A stretch of 64,000 nucleotides of DNA from Lachnospiraceae bacterium C10 (GCA_900100095.1 FMTN01000017.1:35737-99736), one strand, 5' to 3'; positions 24,774 to 33,994 are shown, counted from the first letter of the stretch. Notes: generated by a model from the sequence alone, not told the origin. Translations and numbers: made by a program.

Positions 24774-25016
24774 ATGCAGATTTTTGAATCCAACGGCAAA
24801 AAACCATCCATCACCTTCGAAAAGGGCAGTAAGTTTGACCTGATCGACCGCGCCGCCAAGGGCGACATCGAGGCTGCCGGATTGCTTGCCGAAGGTTATG
24901 CCAACGGAAAATACCAGTGCGAGAAAAATGATATCAAAGCAATGAAATGGGCAAAATACGCAGCCGCTAAGGGCGACGTCCTCGCCGGCAAAGTTCTTGA
25001 ACAGTTGAAAAAGTAA
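24774..25016 (+). CDS. Small Sel1-repeat-like protein
   Basis: The 80-residue protein contains one Sel1-like helix pair: AAKGDIEAAGLLAEGYANG, an acidic linker, then AMKWAKYAAAKGDVLAGKVL. That spacing of AxxGxxxAxxxLAxxY is typical of Sel1/TPR-like units used for protein contacts. There is no signal peptide or membrane segment. The ribosome site GAAGAGG precedes the ATG. Because it follows directly on the terminator of the permease gene, it may be expressed by read-through or from a promoter within the terminator region. Partner and role are unknown. Confidence 0.75.
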   Translation: MQIFESNGKKPSITFEKGSKFDLIDRAAKGDIEAAGLLAEGYANGKYQCEKNDIKAMKWAKYAAAKGDVLAGKVLEQLKK

Positions 25017-25047
25017 CACCCTCTCTCTCCCTGTGTAAAAATATACC

Positions 25048-25085
25048 TTGACAGACGTAGTATATCCTGATACGATTACTACGTC
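25048..25085 (+). promoter_or_regulatory. Autoregulatory promoter/operator of the padR operon
   Basis: TTGACA (25048-25053), 17 bases and TACGAT (25071-25076) form a near-consensus promoter. GACGTAGTA (25054-25062) begins right after the -35 and its exact complement TACTACGTC (25077-25085) right after the -10. This 9-bp inverted repeat frames the -10 and spacer, which would allow a dimeric repressor to block polymerase. Confidence 0.75.
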
Positions 25086-25157
25086 AGACATAGTACGACA
25101 GGCAATGCAACGTGTGCCGATGCAACGTCAGGCCTAATCGCCGGAAAGGAGGTTTAC

Positions 25158-25490
25158 TTGATTCAAATCAGTAGTGACGTCATTCGAGGCTACAACGATA
25201 CTATGATTTTATATCTGTTGTGGGATTCCCCCTCCTATGGTTATGAAATTTCCAAGAAGATTTCAGAACTGACCCAGGGGATGTATAACATCAAGGAAAC
25301 GACACTGTATTCCGCCTTTAAGCGGATGGAGAAGGACGGACTGGTCACATCCTTTTATCAGTCTTCCGAGAGCGGTAAGCGAAGAACCTATTACCAAATC
25401 ACCGACGAGGGACGACTCTATTATCAGAATAAATGTGATGAATGGCAGGTCACCAAGGATGTTGTAGAACATTTTGTACGCAAAGAGTAG
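25158..25490 (+). CDS. PadR family transcriptional regulator
   Basis: A 110-residue winged-helix regulator: YLLWDSPSYGYEISKKI (recognition region), IKETTLYSAFKRMEKDGLV and the wing GKRRTYYQITDEGRLYY are PadR hallmarks. It starts with TTG, supported by a perfect AAAGGAGG ribosome site five bases before it; no ATG is available in frame. It should act as a dimeric repressor of its own operon through the inverted repeat at 25054-25085. The next gene begins 11 bases after its stop. PadR plus HAAS-type permease-prefix protein plus DUF4097 protein is a recurrent Firmicutes module tied to envelope stress. Confidence 0.92.
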   Translation: MIQISSDVIRGYNDTMILYLLWDSPSYGYEISKKISELTQGMYNIKETTLYSAFKRMEKDGLVTSFYQSSESGKRRTYYQITDEGRLYYQNKCDEWQVTKDVVEHFVRKE

Positions 25491-25501
25491 GGAGATATCG
25501 T

Positions 25502-26485
25502 ATGGATACAATCAAGAATTATTTGGAATCAATGTTTGCGCAGCTACCAAATACTCCGGATGTATGGAGAGCCAAAGATGAGCTGTTACAGATGATGGAA
25601 GACCGCTATAACGATCTAGTCTCCTCCGGTAAGACAGAAAACGAAGCGGTCGGTTCGGTTATTGCCGAGTTTGGCAATCTCGATGAACTTGCCGAAACCC
25701 TTGGTATCAGCCATGCCATGAATCAAAAGCCGGAGTATGAAGCCAAGAACTTTTCGCTGGAGGACGCACACAGGATGATCGAAGAGAAGTCCAGAGGAGC
25801 CTTTATCACCGGAATTGCTGTTCTTCTTTTCATTTGCTGCTGTACCGGACCGATCATCACAAGTGCCATTGTTGATACAGACATATCCGGCTCCATCGGT
25901 GTGGGCATTATGTTTATCATGATTGCAACCGGCGTTGGCCTGCTTGTATATGAGCATATCAAGCTTTCCCACTGGAACTTTTTAAAGAATGAACCTTATC
26001 AAATCAACGCAGCAACAGCCAGCGAGCTTTACCGGGAAAGCGAGAGCTATCGCAGCACCAATGCTTTACTTACCGCTGTGGGTATTATCCTGATCGTTGT
26101 CTGCGTCATTCCTGTCAGCATTTTAGGCACCTTAAACATCTCGGACCGCATAACAAGTCTTGGCGCCGCCTCTATGTTCTATTTTATCGGTATCGGTGTC
26201 ATGATTCTGATCGCCAGCAATGGCAAGGAGAAGGCCTATAAGGAGGTCCTTTCTCTGAATGCACAGTCTACCATCGCAGGAAGCTATGTGCCTAGAAACA
26301 ACAGAGAGGAACAGTATTCGAGCACCACGGCAGCCATCATCATGGGAATCTTCTGGCCGACCGTCACCTGCCTTTATCTCATCATCAGCTTTATCACCTT
26401 TGACTGGGGTAGAACCTGGCTCATCTGGCTCGTTGCCGGTGTCATCCATACCCTTATCAAAAACATCGTAAAAGTAGGAGAGTAG
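25502..26485 (+). CDS. HAAS/permease-prefix (DUF1700-like) membrane protein
   Basis: The 327-residue protein begins with an alpha-helical soluble domain containing the repeated HAAS signature (DELLQMMEDRYNDLVSSGKT, NEAVGSVIAEFGNLDELAETLG). Six predicted membrane helices follow in pairs (about residues 95-140, 195-250 and 285-320). In this family the N-terminal domain is thought to contact a PadR regulator or anchor it near the membrane. I place the start at 25502 (ATG after GGGAGATATC), not at the longer frame inside padR. The next gene begins one base after the stop, so they are translationally linked. Confidence 0.85.
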   Translation: MDTIKNYLESMFAQLPNTPDVWRAKDELLQMMEDRYNDLVSSGKTENEAVGSVIAEFGNLDELAETLGISHAMNQKPEYEAKNFSLEDAHRMIEEKSRGAFITGIAVLLFICCCTGPIITSAIVDTDISGSIGVGIMFIMIATGVGLLVYEHIKLSHWNFLKNEPYQINAATASELYRESESYRSTNALLTAVGIILIVVCVIPVSILGTLNISDRITSLGAASMFYFIGIGVMILIASNGKEKAYKEVLSLNAQSTIAGSYVPRNNREEQYSSTTAAIIMGIFWPTVTCLYLIISFITFDWGRTWLIWLVAGVIHTLIKNIVKVGE

Positions 26486-26486
26486 T

Positions 26487-27359
26487 ATGAATCAGAATGT
26501 AGATTATGAGAAGGTTCGTTCCTTTAAAACCAAATATTTGATTGTCTTATCCATTTTAACCGTCTTTATAATCCTTGCAGGAACGGTTTTCCGTCACAGC
26601 GCATGGGTGGATGGAACATTTTCCTTCCTCCGTATCTCTACGGGCAAACAAACGAAGGTCACCTGGAACAAGCAGGATCTTGGCAGCCCCTGCCATGAGC
26701 TTAATATCAGCATGGCCTATGGGGATATCAACCTGGTTTGTGATGGCAGAGAAGAAATCACCTACAACGGTCCGTCCAAGCTGTTGCCAAAGGTCAGTGC
26801 CAAAGACGGTATCTGGACCCTTCGGCAGAAAAAGCAAACGCGCAGCGTCGGATTCCTTTTTTTCTCACACCCGGTGTCAGGCAAGCTGACCCTTCATCTG
26901 CCTTCCGACGAAGTTTTAAAGCACCTGTCTATCACCACGCAATACGGTGATGTGGATGTAAAGAATCTTACCGCAGAAAATGCCACCTTCCATCTTTCCT
27001 GCGGCGATTTGACCATGAAAGATACAACGGTTAGCACCGGAAAGGCTGACCTTTCCATGGGAGACTTTGATTTAAAGAACTGTAAGGTCTCCTCCCTTAA
27101 CACTTCCATCAGCATGGGGGACTTCTCGGCGAAGAACACAGCTTTTCATCAGCTGACCGCCGACCTTTCCATGGGAGATGTTTCCATCAAAAGTTCCCGC
27201 GACCTGAGGGATGCAGCCATGAATCTTTCCACCAGTTTAGGGGATATCAAAGTCAACCGTCAAAAGAGCGATGACGAATATCAGACCCCGGCCAAGAACG
27301 GCAGCAAAGATTCTTTCCTGATTGAAAACAGCATGGGAGACATCGACCTATTCTGGTAA
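26487..27359 (+). CDS. DUF4097 family beta-helix protein, membrane-anchored
   Basis: The 290-residue protein has an N-terminal transmembrane helix (about 18-36) and an outside-facing repetitive beta domain. SMGD or closely related tetrads recur (ISMAYGDI, LSMGDFDL, ISMGDFSA, LSMGDVSI, NSMGDIDL), spaced about 20 residues apart, as expected for the right-handed beta-helix of DUF4097. Such proteins accompany PadR/HAAS genes and liaG-like envelope stress operons. Biochemical activity is unknown. The ribosome site AGGAG overlaps the end of the preceding gene. The next gene has its own promoter after 110 bp. Confidence 0.88.
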   Translation: MNQNVDYEKVRSFKTKYLIVLSILTVFIILAGTVFRHSAWVDGTFSFLRISTGKQTKVTWNKQDLGSPCHELNISMAYGDINLVCDGREEITYNGPSKLLPKVSAKDGIWTLRQKKQTRSVGFLFFSHPVSGKLTLHLPSDEVLKHLSITTQYGDVDVKNLTAENATFHLSCGDLTMKDTTVSTGKADLSMGDFDLKNCKVSSLNTSISMGDFSAKNTAFHQLTADLSMGDVSIKSSRDLRDAAMNLSTSLGDIKVNRQKSDDEYQTPAKNGSKDSFLIENSMGDIDLFW

Positions 27360-27389
27360 TAACGAAACGTCAAAGTACCATACCTTATA

Positions 27390-27418
27390 TTGAACACGGT
27401 CTCCAAATGGATTAAAAT
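27390..27418 (+). promoter_or_regulatory. Promoter of the HD-GYP receptor operon
   Basis: TTGAAC (27390-27395), 17 bases, TAAAAT (27413-27418), placed about 50 bases before the start codon of the 1187-residue receptor. Confidence 0.7.
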
Positions 27419-27469
27419 AGATTACACGTGATCTTATTTTACATTTACCTTCACTGAATTGGGGGCCGT

Positions 27470-30400
27470 ATGAAATATAAGAAGTCTTGGCAGATTACAC
27501 TCATAATTTTTTTATGCATTTTATTAAACTATGTAGGGAAAGTCTTCTCTATGTATTTTTCCCTTCCGCTTTATCTTGATACCTTTGGCACGATAATCGT
27601 AGCCTACCTTTACGGCCCTTTATGCGGTGCCATCGTGGGTAGTTCTGTTAATTTCATCTATGGCGCAGGTACGGTTGCAGATTATACCTATTATTTTTCG
27701 ATTGTGAATGCCGTCATCGGTTTTACCATCGGTATCTTTGCAAGCAAGAAATATTTTGAGACCTTTTTCCATGCGCTCTCTCTTTGTGCCATTGTCTCAG
27801 CCGTCAGTACCTTTGTTGCCGTTCCGATCAACATTCTCTTTAATCACGGAATGACCAGCAATCTCTGGGGAGACAGTGTCATTTTGTTTTTACGGGAACA
27901 TCACTGGCCTTCTCTGATCCGTTATTTCCTCGGAGAGCTTTTTGTTTCCTTCCCTGACAGCATCGTAAGTGTCCTGCTGTTTTATTTTCTTCTTCACTTG
28001 TATCGTAATTATAATAAAAAAACTTCCGGACAGCAGGTGATTTCTGCTATCATGGTCTTCTTCCTTTTTACGCTCTTTTTGTATCAGCCTACCGAAGCCT
28101 ACGCAACAAAGCTGACAGCTGCACCGGCAAAGGAAGAGAAGACGTCCCATCCGGATGATGCCATTTTCAAAGAATATACGCAGACAATTTACGACGGAAC
28201 CAACGGTATCCCCGGCTGCACCGTCAATGATATCGCTTCCACCCATGACGGAATCCTCTGGATCGGCTCCTACGGCGGCCTCTATCGCTATAACGGCAGA
28301 GAATTCAAATGGATGGACCAATACGATTCGGTCAAGAATGCCAACTGCTTCTACGAAGACCCGGAAGGCAGACTGTGGATTGGAACCAATGACCGGGGTG
28401 TATCTACTCTGATCAATGAGAAGATCACAAGTGTTTTAGATTCAACCAAGGGTCTGCCGAACGATTCCATCCAAAGTATGACCTGTGATTCCCGCGGCAA
28501 TTATTACATCGGAACATCCGACAGTGTTGCACTTGTTGTTTTAAATGACGGTCCGAAGATTCGAAGCATCATTGAGCCGATTAAGTACGCCACCAGTATG
28601 GCTGCCGATCATGATGGTCACGTGGCCATCATCGGTGACAACGGTACATTGTTCCTGTGTCAGGGTGACAACATCCTGACACAGGAATCCCGGAAAGAGG
28701 GTTCTGTCATATACAACAGTGCCTACTTCGATGAACAAGGCCTTCTCTACGCCGGAATGTCCGACAACCAGATCATCGTCTATGATATTTCCGGTGACTC
28801 TTTAAAAGAAAAGCGCCGGATTACCTGCGACGGACTGTTCAATATCAAGTCCATTCAAAAGGAGAACAATACCGTCTTCATCTGTTCCGATACCGGCGTC
28901 GGCTACCTTGGCACAGACGGATACTTCCGCAAGATCAACACCAACGGATTCAACAGCAACATCGACAATATGGACGTAGACTACCAGGGCAACCTCTGGT
29001 TCACCTCTTCCCGACAGGGACTGTTAAAGCTCTCACGGTCCTCCTTTACGGAGCTTTTTGATGCAACCGGTCTGAAGCCGGCGGTTGTCAATACAGAGAC
29101 ACGCTGGAAGGGCAGAATGTATTTTGGAACCGATGAGGGCCTGCGTATCCTTGATTCCGATGAACATCCGGTCACCTCAGATCCTCTGATGGCAACACTG
29201 AGCAATGCCCGGATCCGCTCCCTTCAGGTGGATTCCGATAATCATCTGTGGATTGCAACATCCGGCAGCGGACTGTATTGCCAGGATCCTTCCGGTCGGA
29301 TCTCACATCTTACCAGTAAAGAAGGACTGCTCGGAGACAAGATTCGAACCGTGGTAGAACTCTCTGACAAAACCATCGTTGCCTGTGGTGATGGAGGAAT
29401 CAACTATATTAAAAACCTTCGGGTGGTGGATTGCGTTGGCCGCAAGGAGGGCATTACCAATACCAAAGTTCTCTGTCTTCTTCCAACCGATGGGGATGAA
29501 CTTCTGGTGGGAACCGATGGCGGCGGTCTGTTTATGTTATCTTCCACGCATCAAGTCATCAAGTCCTATGACCGGACGAACAGTGCCATTTCCTCCGGAG
29601 TCGTGATGCGTATTGTACGAGATAAAACAAATGACGGCTATTTCATCATCTCCGGTAACGGTCTTAATTATATTGATGCGAAGGGCGTCCTCCGTCATAT
29701 TGATCAGTTCCCGTACTACAACATTTTTGACCTCATTGATCTGGGAAACGGTAAAGTTTTCGTCCCTTGCAGTGCTGGCATCTACGTTGTCAACAAGGAC
29801 ACCCTGATCAAGAATAAGGATATCGACTACGAACTGCTGGATTACAGAAACGGTCTACGCGGAAGTCTGACAGCCAATGCCTGGAATTATCTGGACTGGA
29901 ACGGCAATTTATACCTGGCCTGCGGAGACGGTTGCAGTCGTGTCAATGTTTCACACTACAATCCCGCATCTTCCTCCTACCGGATGATGATACGCAATAT
30001 GAAACTTGACGGTCATAAGAAGATGGTCGACCATAACGACATCAATATCATTGACCGGTCTGTAAGCCGTGTGGAGATCGAACCGGAAATCATCAATTTC
30101 TCTGTAAACGATCCTTACATCAGCTATTACCTGGAAGGCTTCGAGCAGGAACCTACCATCGTAAGACAAAGCGAACTGTCCAGTGTTTACTATACGAATC
30201 TTCCGGTTGGAGACTATGTGTTCCATTTATCCGTTCTGGACAATAACGCAAAGCATGTGGTGGAAGAAACAACCTACCGCTTCCGTAAGCCGTCGGAGCA
30301 TTATGACAACTGGTGGTTCAGTTTATACATGGGAATCATCATCATGTTATTCATTAGCTGGGTCACCTGGTTTATCAGCCGGATTCAGATGCGCCGTACC

Positions 30401-31033
30401 TTTGCCCTGAAAGAAAAGGAGCTTGCACTTGCAAAAGAGCAGATTCAAATGGGCAACGAAACCATTCTTGCCATCGCAAAAACCGTCGATGCCAAGGATC
30501 CGAATACCAGTCAGCACTCCAAGCGTGTATCGGAATATTCTGTCCTGATTGCCAAGAAGCTGGGATATACCCCTGAGCAGCAGGAGCAGCTTCGTAAAAC
30601 AGCTCTTTTGCATGACATCGGTAAAATCGGAATTCCTGACGCAGTCCTGAACAAACCGAGCAGGCTCACCGACGAAGAATACGCCATCATGAAGTCCCAT
30701 GTATCTGCCGGTGCTAAGATATTAAAAGACTTTACCCTCGTGGAAAACGTTGCAGATGGTGCACTTTTCCATCATGAGCGTTATGATGGTAAGGGATATC
30801 TTCATGGACTGAAAGGAGAGGAGATTCCTCTGAACGCAAGAATCATTGGTCTTGCAGATGCCTTTGATGCCATGACAGCAAACCGTGTCTACCGGAAACA
30901 TCTTCCTTTCGATTATGTTATGGAAGAGTTAAAAAAGGGACGGGGTACACAGTTCGATCCGAAACTGGTGGATATTTTCTTTGAACTGATTGAAGAGGGC
31001 AGTATCCGCATACGAAGGGAGGAGAACCAATGA
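27470..31033 (+). CDS. Receptor-type HD-GYP cyclic-di-GMP phosphodiesterase with ECF-S-like, propeller and Y_Y_Y domains
   Basis: The 1187-residue chain has four parts. Residues ~1-200 are a polytopic membrane domain resembling ECF-transporter substrate-binding (S) components (LYLDTFGTIIVAYLYGPLCG). Residues ~215-830 contain repeated two-component-regulator propeller units such as DGILWIGSYGGLYRYNG and GRLWIGTNDRGV. A Y_Y_Y beta domain follows to ~940, then a membrane helix (948-969), a coiled coil and an HD-GYP domain. HD is at 1048-1049 in LLHDIGKIG; HHERYDGKGY and RIIGLADAFDAMT supply further metal ligands. The diagnostic GYP triad reads GYL (1109-1111), a conservative departure. The usual histidine kinase output of propeller receptors is thus replaced by c-di-GMP hydrolysis. 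Its stop overlaps the start of a BMP-like binding protein gene, probably its ligand partner. Confidence 0.9.
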   Translation: MKYKKSWQITLIIFLCILLNYVGKVFSMYFSLPLYLDTFGTIIVAYLYGPLCGAIVGSSVNFIYGAGTVADYTYYFSIVNAVIGFTIGIFASKKYFETFFHALSLCAIVSAVSTFVAVPINILFNHGMTSNLWGDSVILFLREHHWPSLIRYFLGELFVSFPDSIVSVLLFYFLLHLYRNYNKKTSGQQVISAIMVFFLFTLFLYQPTEAYATKLTAAPAKEEKTSHPDDAIFKEYTQTIYDGTNGIPGCTVNDIASTHDGILWIGSYGGLYRYNGREFKWMDQYDSVKNANCFYEDPEGRLWIGTNDRGVSTLINEKITSVLDSTKGLPNDSIQSMTCDSRGNYYIGTSDSVALVVLNDGPKIRSIIEPIKYATSMAADHDGHVAIIGDNGTLFLCQGDNILTQESRKEGSVIYNSAYFDEQGLLYAGMSDNQIIVYDISGDSLKEKRRITCDGLFNIKSIQKENNTVFICSDTGVGYLGTDGYFRKINTNGFNSNIDNMDVDYQGNLWFTSSRQGLLKLSRSSFTELFDATGLKPAVVNTETRWKGRMYFGTDEGLRILDSDEHPVTSDPLMATLSNARIRSLQVDSDNHLWIATSGSGLYCQDPSGRISHLTSKEGLLGDKIRTVVELSDKTIVACGDGGINYIKNLRVVDCVGRKEGITNTKVLCLLPTDGDELLVGTDGGGLFMLSSTHQVIKSYDRTNSAISSGVVMRIVRDKTNDGYFIISGNGLNYIDAKGVLRHIDQFPYYNIFDLIDLGNGKVFVPCSAGIYVVNKDTLIKNKDIDYELLDYRNGLRGSLTANAWNYLDWNGNLYLACGDGCSRVNVSHYNPASSSYRMMIRNMKLDGHKKMVDHNDINIIDRSVSRVEIEPEIINFSVNDPYISYYLEGFEQEPTIVRQSELSSVYYTNLPVGDYVFHLSVLDNNAKHVVEETTYRFRKPSEHYDNWWFSLYMGIIIMLFISWVTWFISRIQMRRTFALKEKELALAKEQIQMGNETILAIAKTVDAKDPNTSQHSKRVSEYSVLIAKKLGYTPEQQEQLRKTALLHDIGKIGIPDAVLNKPSRLTDEEYAIMKSHVSAGAKILKDFTLVENVADGALFHHERYDGKGYLHGLKGEEIPLNARIIGLADAFDAMTANRVYRKHLPFDYVMEELKKGRGTQFDPKLVDIFFELIEEGSIRIRREENQ

Positions 31034-32232
31034 AACGGGTCTATACAATAACCACAGTGGTCACCTTACTCACGGTGTTACTTGGTTCCATCCTTCAAAT
31101 CACCTACACCCAAAGGAAAACAAGGGCAAAACTTAAGGTGGGATTCGTATATATCAGTGACCAGAGCGCCGCTTATACGGATAACTTCATGCGGCTTGCA
31201 TCTTCACTGAAAGATACCTATGGAGACCGGATCTCCATATATTCCCGCAACAATGTACCGGAACATGAGGCGGCAAATACCTTTAAGGACCTGAAAAAAC
31301 ATGGTTGCAAACTGATCTTTGCCACCAGTTATACTTATAAGAAGCAGGCCAAGATCTTTGCCAAAAACAATCCGGACATTCAGGTGTGTGCAGCAACCGC
31401 GGATAATGCCAATAACAGCCCCGTTCTTCCAAATTATCACACCTTTATGGGGACAATTTACGAAGGGCGCTATCTGACCGGTGTGGCTGCCGGAATGAAA
31501 TTATCGGAATTGATTTCCCAGCACAAGGCCACGACAGAAACCGCCAGAATCGGCTATGTGGCTGCCATGTCCACCCCGGAAGTCATATCCGGATATACCG
31601 CCTTTTTCCTTGGAGTCCGTTCCATTGTACCTTCCGCCACCATGCGGGTATGTTACACCGGGAAATGGGCGGATTATCCCACCGAAATGCGTATGACCGA
31701 TCATCTGATTGACGAAGGCTGTATCATCATTGGGCAGCACACAGATACCATTGCCCCGGCAATCTCCTGTGAACAGGCAGCCGCCATGGGCCGGAACGTA
31801 TATCACGTGGGATATAATTCCAATATGATGGATGTTGCACCCACAAGTTCCATTACAAGTTGCAGCATCAACTGGGAACCCTATATCACACAGGCTATTG
31901 AAGCATGCCTTAAGGACTGTGACATAGAAAGCGTCGTCAAAGCCCAAAAGAACCACAACGATTCCTGGGCCGGACTTGACAAGGACTGGGTACGGATCAA
32001 CACCATCAACCCAATCGTTGCCGCATCCCATACAAAAGAGACCCTGGAAACCGTCAAAACGAAACTTATCCAAGGAAAATGCAAGGTCTTCCAGGGAAAT
32101 TATACCGGAATTGATCCAAAAGACCCTTCCGATACCTATGACCTGAGAAATGGATATGAAGAAAATCACGATGCATCAACGCCTCAGTTTCATTACGTCC
32201 TATCCGATGTCATAACAATTGAGGACAATTAG
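31030..32232 (+). CDS. Membrane-tethered BMP/Med-like periplasmic-binding-type protein
   Basis: The 400-residue protein has an N-terminal membrane helix (about 8-26) with no lipobox cysteine, so it should be held by an uncleaved anchor. The remainder is a type I periplasmic-binding fold of the BMP family (KLKVGFVYISDQSAAYTD, then EGRYLTGVAAGMK and RIGYVAAMSTPEVISGYTAFFLGV), the family that binds nucleosides or autoinducer-like ligands for import. No transporter genes follow it. The ATG overlaps the stop of the HD-GYP receptor (ATGA), so the two are translationally coupled. The natural reading is that it presents a nucleoside-type ligand to the receptor's extracellular propeller. This is inference from fusion-like coupling and the nearby BMP-ABC importer. 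Confidence 0.85.
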   Translation: MKRVYTITTVVTLLTVLLGSILQITYTQRKTRAKLKVGFVYISDQSAAYTDNFMRLASSLKDTYGDRISIYSRNNVPEHEAANTFKDLKKHGCKLIFATSYTYKKQAKIFAKNNPDIQVCAATADNANNSPVLPNYHTFMGTIYEGRYLTGVAAGMKLSELISQHKATTETARIGYVAAMSTPEVISGYTAFFLGVRSIVPSATMRVCYTGKWADYPTEMRMTDHLIDEGCIIIGQHTDTIAPAISCEQAAAMGRNVYHVGYNSNMMDVAPTSSITSCSINWEPYITQAIEACLKDCDIESVVKAQKNHNDSWAGLDKDWVRINTINPIVAASHTKETLETVKTKLIQGKCKVFQGNYTGIDPKDPSDTYDLRNGYEENHDASTPQFHYVLSDVITIEDN

Positions 32233-32247
32233 AAAGGCAGGTTCCAC

Positions 32248-33366
32248 TTGAATTCAAACGATCGCGAGAAAATCATTATCCAGACAAGTGTCCTTGGAAT
32301 TCTGGCAAATATTTTTCTGGCCGCTTTTAAAGCAGCCGTTGGTTTTGCCTCCCATTCCATCGCCATCACTCTGGATGCCGTTAACAATTTATCCGATGCG
32401 CTGTCATCCATCATTACAATTGTCGGCACGAAATTATCCAGCAAACTGCCGGATAAGAAGCACCCACTCGGACATGGGCGAATCGAATATCTAAGCGCTA
32501 TGCTCGTATCCGGCATTGTGCTCTATGCCGGTATTACCTCCCTGGTGGAATCCGTCAAGAAGGTGATTCATCCGCAGAAGGCAACCTATGACTACATCAC
32601 ACTGATCATCATCGCAGTAGCAGTTGTTATCAAACTTCTCCTCGGTGCCTATGTAAAGGCACAGGGTAAAAAGGTCAACTCCTCCGCCCTGATCGCTTCC
32701 GGCTCCGATGCAAGTTTTGACGCAATTCTTTCTGCATCCGTTTTTGCCTCTGCCGTTTTATTCCTTGCAACCGGCCTTTCTTTAGAAGCTTTCGTCGGTG
32801 CACTGATCTCTATTGTGATCATCAAATCCGGCGTTGAGATGATGATCGATACCCTGAACGAAATCATCGGCGTAAGAGCCGATCCTAAGGAAACACGTAA
32901 GATCAAAGCCATCGTTTCGGAAGAGGAGGGTGTCCGCGGAGCCTATGACCTTGTAATGTATAACTACGGTCCGAACCGTAACCTTGTTTCCCTGCACATT
33001 GAAATACCGGATACCATGACCGTATGTGAACTCGACCATCTCACCAGAAAAATCGAGACCAGGGTCTATAACGAAACCGGCAATGTTGTAAGTGCCGTTG
33101 GTATCTATTCCTACAACACCGGAGATGATGAAGCCGCAAGACTCCGCAATGAGATTGCGGGGAAGATTACGGCTCACGAATGGGCCATCCAGGTACATGG
33201 ATTTTACGTTGACTTAAAGGCAAAGGACATTCGTTTCGACGTGGTTTTAAGCTTTGATATCGAGCCACAAAAGGGACTTGATATCCTCTATCAGGAAATG
33301 GCCAAGGCATATCCAGACTACACCTTTACAATCTCACCGGATGTTGATATATCTGTCACAGAATAG
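32248..33366 (+). CDS. Cation diffusion facilitator (CDF) family transporter
   Basis: A 372-residue CDF transporter that exports Zn2+, Mn2+ or Fe2+ by proton exchange. Six membrane helices span about residues 10-210. The first metal-binding helix reads ITLDAVNNLSDALSS, with D-x3-(N/D) ligands in the order seen in Mn2+-type members. HPLGHGRIEYL lies in the following loop, and SDASFDAILS supplies the second pair. An extended cytoplasmic domain of about 160 residues follows, longer than in YiiP. The start is TTG with AAAGGCAGG upstream. It lies 15 bases after the BMP-like gene and may be co-transcribed, although no functional link to the receptor is obvious. Confidence 0.9.
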   Translation: MNSNDREKIIIQTSVLGILANIFLAAFKAAVGFASHSIAITLDAVNNLSDALSSIITIVGTKLSSKLPDKKHPLGHGRIEYLSAMLVSGIVLYAGITSLVESVKKVIHPQKATYDYITLIIIAVAVVIKLLLGAYVKAQGKKVNSSALIASGSDASFDAILSASVFASAVLFLATGLSLEAFVGALISIVIIKSGVEMMIDTLNEIIGVRADPKETRKIKAIVSEEEGVRGAYDLVMYNYGPNRNLVSLHIEIPDTMTVCELDHLTRKIETRVYNETGNVVSAVGIYSYNTGDDEAARLRNEIAGKITAHEWAIQVHGFYVDLKAKDIRFDVVLSFDIEPQKGLDILYQEMAKAYPDYTFTISPDVDISVTE

Positions 33367-33398
33367 GCATTTCACGATACCGGCAAAAGGAGGGCACT

Positions 33399-33848
33399 AT
33401 GGCAGACATGAATAAAGAGAACCTGACGCTTGCGATTGCAAAGCTGATTACGGAGACCGCCACAAGGATCTTCCGTGAAGAAATAGCAAAATACCAGAAG
33501 GAACAATCCCTTCCTGATATCGACCCCGACATCCTCACCCTTGTAAAAGAACGTGCCATTTCCGAGCTGATGTTCCATTCCAGTGACTTCAAGGCGCCTT
33601 TCGGCCTTGCGGACCACGAACTGAGAGAGGAATTCGATGCATGGTTTACAGAGGACTGTGAAGAAGATATCCGCCGGATGTGTGTCTTCAATTTAAAGAG
33701 CGAACTGCAAAAACGCGGACAGAAAGAGGAAGCAACCGCCAACTTTCTCGACCGTTTCCGGAAGGGAGATGTTTCAAATTTTTCCTTCAAAGACGAAGAG
33801 GAATTAGTCAAACAGATGAAACGCTCCGAAATAACAGACGATTTATAA
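33399..33848 (+). CDS. Hypothetical acidic cytoplasmic protein
   Basis: A 149-residue, strongly helical, charged protein without signal or membrane segments. I recognise no domain. The pattern is two amphipathic helices (LTLAIAKLITETATRIFREE and DPDILTLVKERAISELM) followed by an aromatic/acidic segment (EEFDAWFTEDCEED) and a Lys/Glu-rich tail. An AAGGAGGG ribosome site precedes the ATG. It follows the CDF gene by 32 bases and may belong to the same transcript. Confidence 0.65.
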   Translation: MADMNKENLTLAIAKLITETATRIFREEIAKYQKEQSLPDIDPDILTLVKERAISELMFHSSDFKAPFGLADHELREEFDAWFTEDCEEDIRRMCVFNLKSELQKRGQKEEATANFLDRFRKGDVSNFSFKDEEELVKQMKRSEITDDL

Positions 33849-33929
33849 AATTTGTAAAAACAGTGCTTCAATATAGCTTTTACTCCTGTATTTTATGCTA
33901 TTTTTGGTATATTTCTTTAAATTTTCAAG

Positions 33930-33958
33930 TTGCAGAAATTACTAAGATGCAATAAAAT
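33930..33958 (+). promoter_or_regulatory. Promoter of the nucleoside ABC transporter operon
   Basis: TTGCAG (33930-33935), 17 bases and TAAAAT (33953-33958), about 36 bases before the start of the binding-protein gene. No purine riboswitch-like conserved core was recognised in the 146-bp leader. Confidence 0.65.
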
Positions 33959-33994
33959 CTTGTTGTTGTTATGTTTATCACAAGGAGGAACAGT

